Shown here: positions 55,129 to 64,000 of the stretch, one piece after another
How the letters are laid out: every line of letters starts with the position of its first letter
How positions within the stretch are numbered: the first letter of the stretch is position 1
Assembly (NCBI GenBank): GCA_021030915.1
Contig: JAGEMR010000018.1
Span: forward strand, 248,001-312,000
Length of the DNA: 64,000 bases
Reading direction: 5' to 3'
Source: Astrothelium macrocarpum
Lineage: Eukaryota > Ascomycota > Dothideomycetes > Trypetheliales > Trypetheliaceae
Made by a program: the position numbers and the translations under genes
The notes under the pieces: generated by a model
Told to the model about the DNA's origin: nothing
Database searches by the model: none
The model's input: only the letters and a program-made list of their open reading frames with translations

Positions 55129-57106
55129 ATGGGACTTTTCCAACGGTTCAAGGGCTCTGCTCGATTCGGAGACGATGCGAATGGCGTTGCCAATGGCAAT
55201 GGCCAGCATACAGTTTCTCCAGATACAGAGAAAGGTAGCAATGAGCCTCTTCATCTCCTTTCTGCACGAGTAATATCCATGGGCCTCATTGTATCTATGG
55301 GAGGATTCATCTTTGGCTACGACACTGGTATGCTCCTATGGAAAGACATTCTTAATGTTGAACCTCATAGTAATACTGTATAGGCCAAATTTCGGGTTTC
55401 CTCGAGATGTCGGATTTCTTAAACAGGTTTGGAAATACGATAAAGGATGGGAAGCCCGCGTTTACCAATGTTCGATCAGGCACTATCGTTGGTTTGGTAA
55501 TTCAGACCTTTGAACGTCATTCACGTCAATTAAACTAATTTTGTTGTAGCTTTCTATCGGTACGCTCATGGGTGCCATCATCGCCGCACCAATCGCCAAT
55601 GCCATTGGCCGGAAATTCTCAATCATTTTCTGGAACGTGATATTCTGTGTTGGTGTCATCGTTCAGATCTCTACGGAGTATCACTGGTATCAGATTGTCG
55701 TTGGTCGATGGGTTGCCGGTCTAGGTGTTGGCGCTCTCTCTGTGCTAACGCCCATGTACCAGTCAGAGACTGCGCCAAGGCAGATTCGTGGTGCTCTCGT
55801 TTCCTGCTACCAGTTATTCATCACTCTTGGCATTTTCGTCGCCGACTGTATCAATTTCGGAACTGAGAAGGATCCGGGCGCTCGTTCATGGCGCTTACCA
55901 ATGGGATTGGGCTTTATCTGGCCGGTAATCATGGCAACAGGTATCCTGTTTCTTCCAGAAACACCCCGTTGGGAATTTCGTAGAGGCAAAATCGATTCAG
56001 CAAGAACCACCATTGCCAAGTCCTATGGCGTTTCTGAAGATCACTGGGAAGTTAGGAGAGAAATGCGAGAGATTCAGGAGAAATTTGCAGCCGAAAGCGC
56101 TGGTGGCGGCAAGCATCAATGGTGGGAGGTAGGAATACTCTCTTCCCCTTCCTGAATAACTCAGATTACATTGAGTTGTCTTTCAAATCCTGAGTTCAAA
56201 CTTTGCTAATGCATATCAAAGGTCTTCACTGGCCCACGTATGGCCTACCGAACACTACTGGGCATGGCCATGCAAATGTTACAACAGCTTACCGGAGCCA
56301 ATTTTTTCTTCTATTACGGTTAGAAACAAGACAAGACGCTCCCTTTATATCAATATTAATACTGTCTAGGCACAACCATTTTTCAAGCCACCGGCATTCA
56401 GAACAGTTACGTCACCGCCATGATTCTCGGCGGCGTCAACTTTGGCTGCACCTTCGGCGGCCTCTACGTCGTCGAACACTTTGGTCGTCGCCGTGCCCTC
56501 ATCTTTGGCGGCTTCTGGATGTTTGTCTGCTTCATGGTTTTCGCCTCCATCGGCCATTTCTCGCTCAACCAAGTCAACCCTCAAGCGACGCCCGGCGCAG
56601 GCGCGGCCATGATCGTCTTTGCGTGCCTCTTCATTGCGGGTTACGCCATGACGTGGGCGCCCATTGTGTGGGCTTTGATCGGCGAGATCTATCCAAGCCG
56701 ATATCGTGCGCTTGCTATGGGACTTGCCACGGCGTCGAATTGGACTTGGAATTTCCTCCTCGCTTTTTTCACTCCATTCATCACTGGTGACATTGATTAT
56801 CGATACGGCTATATCTTCGCGGCATGCAACTTCGCCGGTGCCTTTGTCGTCTATTTCTTTGTCTGTGAAACTCAGGGCAAATCGCTCGAGGAGATTGATA
56901 CCATGTACATTTTGCATGTATCACCATGGAAGAGCTCCAAATGGATCCCTCCGGCTGGCGAGAATCTGGTGACGACGGATGCACTGCACTTGACCCCGGG
57001 AGCAAGAGATATCAGAAAGGAAAATGCGCCGAGTGAGGGGATGATGGAGCAGAGCGAGGGTGACAAGCCACGAACTTTGGAAGAGAATGGCAATGTAACC
57101 ACTTGA
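55129..57106 (+). CDS. MFS sugar (hexose) transporter
   Basis: Five exons (55129-55327, 55384-55496, 55550-56128, 56222-56318, 56370-57106) encode 574 residues with 12 predicted membrane helices. Sugar porter signatures: GGFIFGYDTGQISGFLEM across intron 1, AIGRKFSII, GRWVAGLGVGALSVLTPMYQ, LPETPRWEFRRGK after helix 6, QMLQQLTGANFFFYYGTTIF across intron 4 (sugar-binding QQxxGxNxxxYY), EHFGRRRALIFGG, YAMTWAPIVWALIGEIYPSR, and VCETQGKSLEEID replacing the usual PETKG. The long cytosolic tail is acidic. It resembles high-affinity glucose transporters of filamentous fungi, but the sugar is not certain. Confidence 0.93.
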
Positions 57107-58191
57107 TAGGTCACGGTAGCAAAGTCATAGAAACCGTAGATAGCATTGGATCGGCGTCGCTTTTGTGAGTTGTATAAATGAGGTAGGTGCGTCGTCCAGC
57201 GCTACTTTGTCAGGTGTGCAGTTGCCAGTCGTCTATAGTTGTAATTATGCATTTACGCTCAAATTCATTTCTCCAGAACTTCGAATTTTCTGCCATGTGC
57301 TTTTCGACGGGGGCTCTCATCTTGTAGTCTCATGAACTGTAATGATTGAAGGTGTTGAAAAGTCCTGATTCCAGACACGAGATGACTGCGCCAAGCTTTC
57401 GATTTGACTTTAATCCTAGACCGCAATCAATGTCACCTGGGAAGATTTTACAAATTCCAAAATTTCAACATGATCAATGTCCAATTTTACATTGTTTTTC
57501 AACTGATTGGTTGCTTCTTTCAAGGTAGCCGGATAAGATCCATTGGAGAAGTCCTGCTACCGAATAAATTTTTAGCTAATACTAACACACAGTCAATCGA
57601 CCCACTGCTACGCTATAGAAAGAGGGCGAAGGCTGAGACGTGGCAGCTTCGGACCGCATATGTAATTTTCCACCATAGGCCTGTCTCTTAAGCATAGGGA
57701 TTCCTCCCAAACGGGAACCATTCATGGGCCATGCCATCAGCGAATACGGCAAAAAGGGATAATTCAACAAAGCTTTTCCGCGTCCCGAATGCCGTCGAAG
57801 CCGCAATACAGGTCATTGGATAATTGACATCTCCTCTTGATGTAGTCATGTCAAAACGTTCCATTGTCCAATGATCGCGCCTCTTCTGCAAAGGGTTCAA
57901 CGTTCAGCTAATGCTTTCCACACGTTTCGATCTTTTTCGTGTGACTTATCAAATCCTCGTTCTCTCCAGCCACATATTTTGCCAGGGCGTTTTTTTGAGC
58001 TGCTTGTTCTGTTCCAAACCGAATTTAACTCATCAACTCTCTTCAATGAGCCATTTGTCTTCACGCTTGAAACATTGTTGTAAGTAGCCCAAGGGTCATG
58101 TATTGCCACTTATGACTAAATCAACTAATGTTGAGGAGTGTAAGAGGAAGCCGAGAATAGTAGAGGTTGATAGAGAGCACGCACGATACGG
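57107..58191. other. intergenic
   Basis: Convergent 3' flanks of the transporter and the kinase-WD40 locus. Short frames at 57404-58109 on both strands have no domain. Nothing else seen. Confidence 0.45.
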
Positions 58192-59310
58192 TTAAAACTT
58201 GAGCTTGAAGATACCCTTCTGCGATGCCAACGCCAGCGTCCTGCCGGGCGGCAAGAACGTCACGGCCATGACCGGCGTACCGTTAGTAATAAGGGATCTC
58301 CGCAGCATCTTCCCCGATCTCGTGTCCCAAAGCGTTACATTACCATCAGATTGTGCGAACGCCAATATCCTCCCTTTCGGTGAAAACGCCAAAGCCGTAA
58401 CGTGGCGCCCCTCAATATCGAACGTTTGTACAAGCGCTCCCGACCGGCAGTCCCAGAGCCTGCCGACGCCTGTGACCGATGCCGCCGCGAGCGTCTTGCC
58501 GTCCGGCGATATTGCGATGGCTACATGTCGTTCAGAGAAGTCGAGCTTCTTTACCGTCGCCACTCCCGGGTGGAAGTCCCAGAGCCTGATGGCATCTTCC
58601 GATGCCGACGCCAGGTAGTTGCCGACCGGCGAGAACACCAAAGTTCTAACAGGATTCTCATGGCTTTCGAGGTTTTGCGACGCCGTTCTCCCACGACTGT
58701 TCCCGATCCTAACGATACTATCATGAGCCGATCCCCAGGCGAGTGTCTCACCGTCAGCCGAAAGCGCCACAGCTGCTAGTCCGCCTATGTTTGAGAACTC
58801 TCGTAGCACTGCTCCTGTTTGACTGTCCCAAATCCAAATAGAATACTGTGTTTTCGACGCTAGTGTCTTACCATTCAGCGAAAACGCCACGGCCGTGACC
58901 GGGAACCGACGACTCCTGAGCTCCTGCAACGCTGTGCCCGACTGGCTGTTGTAGAGCTCGATAACACAATGGTCTGAACTCATTGCCAACGCCACCACCT
59001 TGCCATCCGGGGAGAACGCTGCGGCGGAGATGAATCTCGGAGGGCTTACGATCGTAGGCGAAGTCAGTGGTAAAACGTCCTGTAAAGTGCTTAAGTAGCC
59101 TGACAGGTACGACGCAAAGGCTGATTGGGATAATTCAGGTCTCGGGGGGGGGCATAGGCGGTAAAGCTTGTCCCTGGTAAGACATTGAAGTTGGTCGAGA
59201 TAATTTAGGGAGCAAGGGAAGCTTGGATTTAACGTTTCCGGTATTGGAGACTGCGCTCCATCTTGCGGAAGCCTCTTGAGGTGGCTTCGATGATGATACT
59301 TCTGGATCAT
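58192..59310 (-). CDS. seven-repeat WD40 domain, probably the C-terminal half of the adjacent kinase
   Basis: The open frame gives a complete propeller: repeats centred on ISAAAFSPDGKVVALAMSS, VTAVAFSLNGKTLASKTQYS, LAAVALSADGETLAWGSAHD, VRTLVFSPVGNYLASASED, VAIAISPDGKTLAAASVTG, VTALAFSPKGRILAFAQSD and VMAVTFLPPGRTLALASQKG. Regular spacing of about 42 residues is typical of signalling WD40 arrays in fungal NLR-like and kinase proteins. The region before the first repeat (ELSQSAFASYLSGYLSTLQD) has no good start: the nearest ATG (59310) lies inside kinase-coding sequence in another frame. The frame overlaps the kinase C-terminus by 176 bp. I think both belong to one protein separated by a one-base shift in a C9 run at 59143-59151. 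Confidence 0.75.
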   Translation of the reverse strand: MIQKYHHRSHLKRLPQDGAQSPIPETLNPSFPCSLNYLDQLQCLTRDKLYRLCPPPRPELSQSAFASYLSGYLSTLQDVLPLTSPTIVSPPRFISAAAFSPDGKVVALAMSSDHCVIELYNSQSGTALQELRSRRFPVTAVAFSLNGKTLASKTQYSIWIWDSQTGAVLREFSNIGGLAAVALSADGETLAWGSAHDSIVRIGNSRGRTASQNLESHENPVRTLVFSPVGNYLASASEDAIRLWDFHPGVATVKKLDFSERHVAIAISPDGKTLAAASVTGVGRLWDCRSGALVQTFDIEGRHVTALAFSPKGRILAFAQSDGNVTLWDTRSGKMLRRSLITNGTPVMAVTFLPPGRTLALASQKGIFKLKF

Positions 59311-60443
59311 CAACTTGATCAACTTTTATAGGAGAGATGCGTGAGATAGGACTAGTAGCTGGAGCTCTTTCCGCGTCTCCGCCTCGGAAAATAAACCATG
59401 AATGGCCAAGAGCATTGGATGCTTTCATCCTGAGGCTGGGTTGTACTGCCATAAGGTTGGAGAAAAAGTGTGCACTGATTTCTCCTGCAATGGGAATCAG
59501 CTTCGCTGAAGGGTATTTCTCTCGTCCATCACAATATAGCCACAAAGCACGCGGATCTTTGAATGCATATTCGCCGGTCAGCATTCGAAATGCGACTTCA
59601 CCTAAAGCCCACATATCCGCCGCTTGGAAATCAATGGATGTACTGCCTTGAGAGGTATCTCTAAAGCCTTGAAGTTCCGGCGCCATGAATGCGGGTGTAC
59701 CTTTGACTGTGGAAGATCTATATTCGTCGTCAATGCGTTTGCTTAAACCGAAATCCGAGAGTTTAATCCACCAATAATCTGGTGGCTGTGATTTAATTAA
59801 AATATTCTGACATAAAGAGTAAGTTAGTCACTACTACATGTTGTTCCGCAGTAAAATTTACTTACGCTCGGCTTTAAATCTCGGTGGGCAAATCCATTCC
59901 TATGCATATCGAAAAGGCCTTCCAATATTTGACGCGTTAAATCTCGGGCTTGCTCTACAGGCAGTCGTGATTTATTATTCAAGAGATATGTTTGAAGGTC
60001 ACCGTATGGGAAGTATTCCATGGCAATGTAAATTGCTTCTGCGTTCTCGTACCAACCAAAAGATTTAACAAAACAAGCTTCGTCCTGGTTGTCTTAGGTC
60101 CCGCTTATGTTTAAAGAATGGAGCAATTGCAACCTACGTTGTGATGAGAGAACTTTGCTATTGCTTCCAACTCCCTTTTGTAATCGATTGTATGTGAAGG
60201 TTTCAACTGTTTGTAGACCATTTTAACAGCGCGCAGACTTCCTTTTGTGTTGCCCTGTGTGCAAGTCTCCAGCCAGACTTTTCCAAAGCCTCCTTTTCCT
60301 AGGTCCTTCTCCCGTCTCCAGTGTTCTTGTCGAAAAACACGTTGGCGACCGTGAGTAACCTCAGTATAGGTATGAATAGTGCCATTTTTGTGGAGACTCG
60401 TTTCGAGCTTTGAGTCAACGATAAGGTCTGATATAGGACGCAT
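59135..60443 (-). CDS. Ser/Thr protein kinase, frame broken before its WD40 domain
   Basis: Exons 60443-60138, 60084-59866 and 59806-59135 encode 398 residues. All catalytic features are present: Gly loop GKGGFGKVW (49-57), Lys74 in RAVKMVYK, catalytic loop HRDLKPSN formed across intron 2 (about 169-176), DFGLSKR (193-199), activation segment STVKGTPAFMAPELQG, and DMWALGEVAFRMLTGEYAF in helix F. The kinase should be active. The tail is Pro/Ser-rich and ends MPPPET where a C9 tract is read in this frame. With eight C residues it would read on as PPPRPELSQSAF into the WD40 domain, making a fusion of about 770 residues. A weak in-frame alternative is a 49-nt intron starting GTATCA near 59290. 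Confidence 0.88.
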
Positions 60444-61356
60444 TATGTCTCAGTTTTTATTTAGTCTCGTCTGGAGAAATGTTATAAGCCAATTCTGACT
60501 TACTTGGAGCGGCTAGGTGGAGTACCTGGCGTGTAGACGCGGCTCCAGAAATCGCATCATTAGTCGGAATATAGTCAAACAGGTAACGAAATGAATTGAC
60601 GTAGATGGACTCTTTCGAGCTAGTGGATGGGTTACGAGTGAAGTGATGAGAACAAAAAGAATGTCTTAACGATTGATCGTGATATGGAGTTTAGGAACAG
60701 GCAAAGGCTATACCGCCAGAAAGGCGTACTCCAACACAAGGCTGAAACTGCACCGGCGCGAAACTCCGATTCCCTAAAACGACCACAGTACTAAATTGAC
60801 AGACATATATAGCGTTTATATCGGTTCTTTAGACTCCATAGCCAAGAAGACTGCCCAGTATTGCTGAGTGCTCATAAGTGTCAATCAGCACTGAGAACTG
60901 TTGAGCCAAAGTATATCTTCGACTAAAATGCTCTATCACGGCATACATTCTGATTGGCCAGCCGACCAGAGTATCTGCCTTGACAAGATAGGCGCTCGAG
61001 TAGCGACAGCAGAGCCGGCTGGCTGGCTGGCTAAGGTACCTTGCCTTAGGCTTGTATGTGTTCGCTTACTAAGCTAGGACTAGCTCGGTCAGGGCTAGCT
61101 CTGAGCATCAGACCAACCTCGCAGCTGCTGAACCGTGAAATAACCTTTTGATTGATGAACAATTTTCATTGCTGGCTTCTTCTTTGTTATTGGTGACTAA
61201 ATTTTGAGTTCAGAATATCAAGCAGACAGCCTAATGGCTTGATCGCCCTTTGTTCGATCCCAGATCGAACGAGACGTTATATACATTTTCCTTTAAATGA
61301 CGAGGCCATGAGGGAAAGCCCGTACGAGCACACTTCGTGCTCGAATGTCCAATCAA
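60444..61356. other. intergenic
   Basis: Promoter side of the kinase and 3' flank of the AFG1-type gene. Contains GGCTGGCTGGCT repeats at about 61016-61032 and a short hairpin CGAGCAC/GTGCTCG near 61326-61343. No gene. Confidence 0.45.
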
Positions 61357-63738
61357 TCAATCACCATCTTTCCTCTTACTTCCATTACCCTCCTCATGCG
61401 TCTCCCGCTCCCTCTCCTTCTCCCTCCTCCTCTCCTCCAAACCCTCAACCCCCTTTCCCCACGCCCCAGCCTTCTTTCCCCACCTCATCGTCCCCCAGAT
61501 ATGCGTCCAACTAAACTTTGGCGGCGGCCCCATACTCGTCCTAAACGGACTCGCCCCATGTCTAAACAACGGCTCATCCAACTTCTCATCCACGCCCCTC
61601 GCCTCTCCCATCCCCTCCCTTCCAAGCCCCTGCACCTCATCCACCGCCTTCTTCCCATCCCCCACAGGATCCCGCATCAGCGCCGAAAACGAATCCGACG
61701 TCGCGCCCCGCGCTAGCTCCGCATCCACCCGCGCCTCGATATCCGCTTCCGTACCCCCTCCGTCCCGCAACGAAGAAGACGAGGAAGACTGAAGTATATC
61801 GCTCTCTGGTGGCCCTTCCCACCGCCTCACGCTCCGCTCCACAGGCCTCCACCACCCCTCTTCCTCCCGCGCCCACCACCGCCGCCCACACAGCTCCCAC
61901 AGCCGGCTTCGCGCGCGACGGTACGCAAAGCGCTCGTCCTCGCCGGTGAAGGCGCCGGTGGCGGCGAAGTTTGGATGAGCAGGTGAGTCGCGGCGGGTGT
62001 CGTAGGAGTCGCCGGACGAGTCGGGAGGGGAGGAGCCCTGGCGACGGAGACGGTTGGGAGGGTCGTCTTCGAGGGCATCCGGGGGGAGGGAGGGAGAGGA
62101 GGAGTAGCTGGAGACGTTGGGTCGGAAAGGAGCGGTGAGATCTTGGTAGGCTTCGGAGAAGGTTTCGGGGAGGATGGCGTCTTCGGTGGTGGGTTCTGTG
62201 GATTTGCTGGCGGGGGCTGTAGAGCTGGTGCGTCGAGTCTCAGGGAAGAAGATTTCGTCGGGACCTGCGGCGGCGGTGACGAGGAGTTTGCAGCGGGCTT
62301 CGTAGAGAGCGTCGAGGAGGCTGATGAAGCGGCGCGCTTCGTTCTTCTGGAGGATAGTGAGGGTAGGGATGTCGGTAATGATGAAGGTATGAAAGGTAGA
62401 GGCAAGGGTGATGTAATCCGCAGGTCCCAGTTCCGTTTGACAGAGCTCTGCAAAGGTCCAATGTGTGACACCAGAGTACTGACGGGGTACAGGAACATTA
62501 CGTCCATACACGCGGACAGAAGTGGAAGTCCAGGGGACAGTAGTTGCTGTGGCTGGAAGAGAGGTGACTCGAAAAAGAGTGCTATTGAAATTGGCGAAAA
62601 ACTCCCCAAGCGACTCTGAGTTTGGAGCAGGCTTGATAACATAGTTCAGTGGGGCCTTGGTAGTAGTGGTAAACAGGCTGTTCGCATCTGAATCATTCGA
62701 CGAAGGGTCGTTCTTCAAGATCCCACTAGGATCTTGCCAGGCTCCTAGCTCTTCGGGATGTTGAACTGTTTTCTCAGTATCCAAGTCATCCACAGCTTCT
62801 TTTCTTCGGTAATCCTTGCTTCCTTCCATCTCCCACACTTCACATCTCGCCCTTAGGACTTCCAGGAAGTTTGCAAATTCTCCCTTTCCAGCAAACATAC
62901 TCTCACTCCTTCCATTTTTGGATTCTCCTCCTCTTAGACCAAGTCGCCAAGCTAAGGATTCCATGGGCGTAGGTGGAGGTGTAAATTCCATTCCAGCAGC
63001 TTTGGCTAATTCCTCCGGCATGCGGTTGCTTGTTGCAATGAGTACGCCTCCGAGTTGAAAGAAGCTCATCATCAAATTAGACATTATCTTCGAAGCCGCT
63101 CGGTCTGGTAACTGGAATTCATCCAAAAAGAGTATAGGAGATGTCTTGATTAAAGATCTTGCAAGCCACAGAAGAGAGTAATCGTCTTTTGGTGAGAATA
63201 GCTCCATCCGAGTCGTTCCACTTGTTCTTTGCTGGCGAATTTGTTCTAATTTTGCAAATGTATCTAACATGAAAGTATTGAAATGCCATCTACGCTTTTT
63301 TCTATTAGGTAGACAATCTGCGAATAAGTCTATTAACATTGACTTTCCCGTACCAACTTCTCCATGAAGCATCAACCCTTTCGGCGAGTCAAGCTCCAAG
63401 GCGGCCTCATGGCTAGTGAGCACTTTCGTAAGAGCCAGACTGTCTTTTCTTTCCTTCTGGACAAGTAAAGATTGCCATACTCCTCTAGTACCGATGGGCC
63501 TATCCGCATTGGAAGATCTTTTGCTTTTTTCATCAACGACTTTGCTTATCTGATCCAGTCGCTCACTGTATTCAATTTCAGGCTCGTAATCCTTGAGCTG
63601 GTCATAGAGTTTTTGAAGATGTATTGCAAGCCGGTGTTGGGCGGGATCTTGTTCTATTTGGCGGGTTGATAATAGTGCACGATACAACACCAGAGGGTTT
63701 GTAATTGTTACGCTAGTTGAAGGGACTGGCAATGGCAT
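61357..63738 (-). CDS. AFG1/LACE1-family mitochondrial ATPase
   Basis: Single exon, 793 residues, start ATG 63738. AAA-type ATPase of the AFG1/ZapE family: Walker A LHGEVGTGKSMLIDLFADCL (about 125-143), RRWHFNTFMLDTFAKLEQIR, Walker B ILFLDEFQLPDRAASKIMSN, and sensor region GGVLIATSNRMPEELAKAAG. The conserved second half has HWTFAELCQTELGPADYITL and then FHTFIITDIPTLTILQKNEA with RRFISLLDALYEARCKLLVT. Yeast Afg1 works at the inner mitochondrial membrane on oxidase subunits and protein quality control. The presequence here is weak. About 300 extra C-terminal residues are Ser/Pro/Arg-rich, with GC- and CT-rich DNA and a final Trp-rich block (RRWWAREEEGWWRPVER). This makes it much longer than the yeast protein. 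Confidence 0.9.
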   Translation of the reverse strand: MPLPVPSTSVTITNPLVLYRALLSTRQIEQDPAQHRLAIHLQKLYDQLKDYEPEIEYSERLDQISKVVDEKSKRSSNADRPIGTRGVWQSLLVQKERKDSLALTKVLTSHEAALELDSPKGLMLHGEVGTGKSMLIDLFADCLPNRKKRRWHFNTFMLDTFAKLEQIRQQRTSGTTRMELFSPKDDYSLLWLARSLIKTSPILFLDEFQLPDRAASKIMSNLMMSFFQLGGVLIATSNRMPEELAKAAGMEFTPPPTPMESLAWRLGLRGGESKNGRSESMFAGKGEFANFLEVLRARCEVWEMEGSKDYRRKEAVDDLDTEKTVQHPEELGAWQDPSGILKNDPSSNDSDANSLFTTTTKAPLNYVIKPAPNSESLGEFFANFNSTLFRVTSLPATATTVPWTSTSVRVYGRNVPVPRQYSGVTHWTFAELCQTELGPADYITLASTFHTFIITDIPTLTILQKNEARRFISLLDALYEARCKLLVTAAAGPDEIFFPETRRTSSTAPASKSTEPTTEDAILPETFSEAYQDLTAPFRPNVSSYSSSPSLPPDALEDDPPNRLRRQGSSPPDSSGDSYDTRRDSPAHPNFAATGAFTGEDERFAYRRARSRLWELCGRRWWAREEEGWWRPVERSVRRWEGPPESDILQSSSSSSLRDGGGTEADIEARVDAELARGATSDSFSALMRDPVGDGKKAVDEVQGLGREGMGEARGVDEKLDEPLFRHGASPFRTSMGPPPKFSWTHIWGTMRWGKKAGAWGKGVEGLEERRREKERERETHEEGNGSKRKDGD

Positions 63739-64000
63739 AATAAGCGCTCTAAATCAATTAAAAACTGAAAAACAAGTTTGTACAAGAAATTTAGTCCAAT
63801 TGAGAAAATGAGTGTCGAAGTTCGGCTGGTTAAGGATGTGCTTGTCTGGTCTTTCTGCCCAGCCGGAGTCAAACCATCTTTTGTGAGAAGTCAGATATAT
63901 ACCTTACATTTTTGCGCTAGAGACAACTTTAGGAGGGCCACCAAATGCTTCAAGCACTGATGAACACAAGATCGTCCCTGAGATACTTGATCGACATTTT
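63739..64000. other. promoter side of the AFG1-type gene
   Basis: 262 bp upstream of the minus-strand start. A 60-codon plus frame at 63778-63960 lacks support. No other signal. Confidence 0.45.

Overview
The window reads as nuclear DNA of a filamentous ascomycete (Pezizomycotina; class not resolved). Protein-coding genes carry short introns, mostly 47-80 nt, with GTAAGT-like donors and CTNAY-type branch sites. Housekeeping genes match fungal families (PCT1, LST8, CIA1, MED18, KGD4, RPL31, the complex I 20 kDa subunit, an acyl-CoA oxidase). One transposon has an AT-rich, stop-riddled interior of the kind left by repeat-induced point mutation (RIP). Genes sit on both strands as independent units, with no operons and no obvious biosynthetic cluster. 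I saw no rRNA, tRNA or CRISPR.

Layout. 0-14 kb: an edge-truncated acidic protein, a SOK1/Tcp11 protein, a PP2C phosphatase (GC-AG intron), a peroxisomal FMN 2-hydroxy-acid oxidase, a gene remnant and CIA1. 14-30 kb: an MHYT-domain membrane sensor, a helix-hairpin-helix protein, choline-phosphate cytidylyltransferase, a possible small secreted cysteine-rich protein, a secreted NMT1/THI5-like solute-binding protein and an uncharacterised two-ORF locus. 30-40 kb: LST8, a mitochondrial YCII protein, acyl-CoA oxidase, a GPI-anchored cysteine-rich wall protein and a mitochondrial carrier. 40-45 kb is the accessory zone: a 52-bp minisatellite, an array of repeated exons separated by near-identical ~50-nt introns, and a 2,155-bp Fot1/pogo-like transposon with perfect 44-bp terminal inverted repeats and TA target duplications. 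It lies 187 bp upstream of the RPL31 start codon. 45-54 kb: RPL31 and the complex I subunit (convergent, the latter with an apparent AT-AC intron), an APH-type kinase, a repeat-rich stretch, TRAPPC2L/Tca17, MED18 and KGD4. 54-64 kb: a sugar transporter, a protein kinase whose C-terminus runs into a seven-repeat WD40 frame through a C9 tract, and an AFG1-type ATPase.

Connections. Two proteins end in SKL (the 2-hydroxy-acid oxidase and the acyl-CoA oxidase) and both should act in peroxisomes making H2O2. KGD4, the complex I subunit, AFG1, the carrier and the YCII protein are mitochondrial. LST8 (TOR complexes), SOK1-like (cAMP/PKA-related in yeast), PP2C and the kinase-WD40 locus are signalling genes. 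Splice structures given with exact positions were checked by frame arithmetic: coding exons sum to a multiple of three and restore family motifs.
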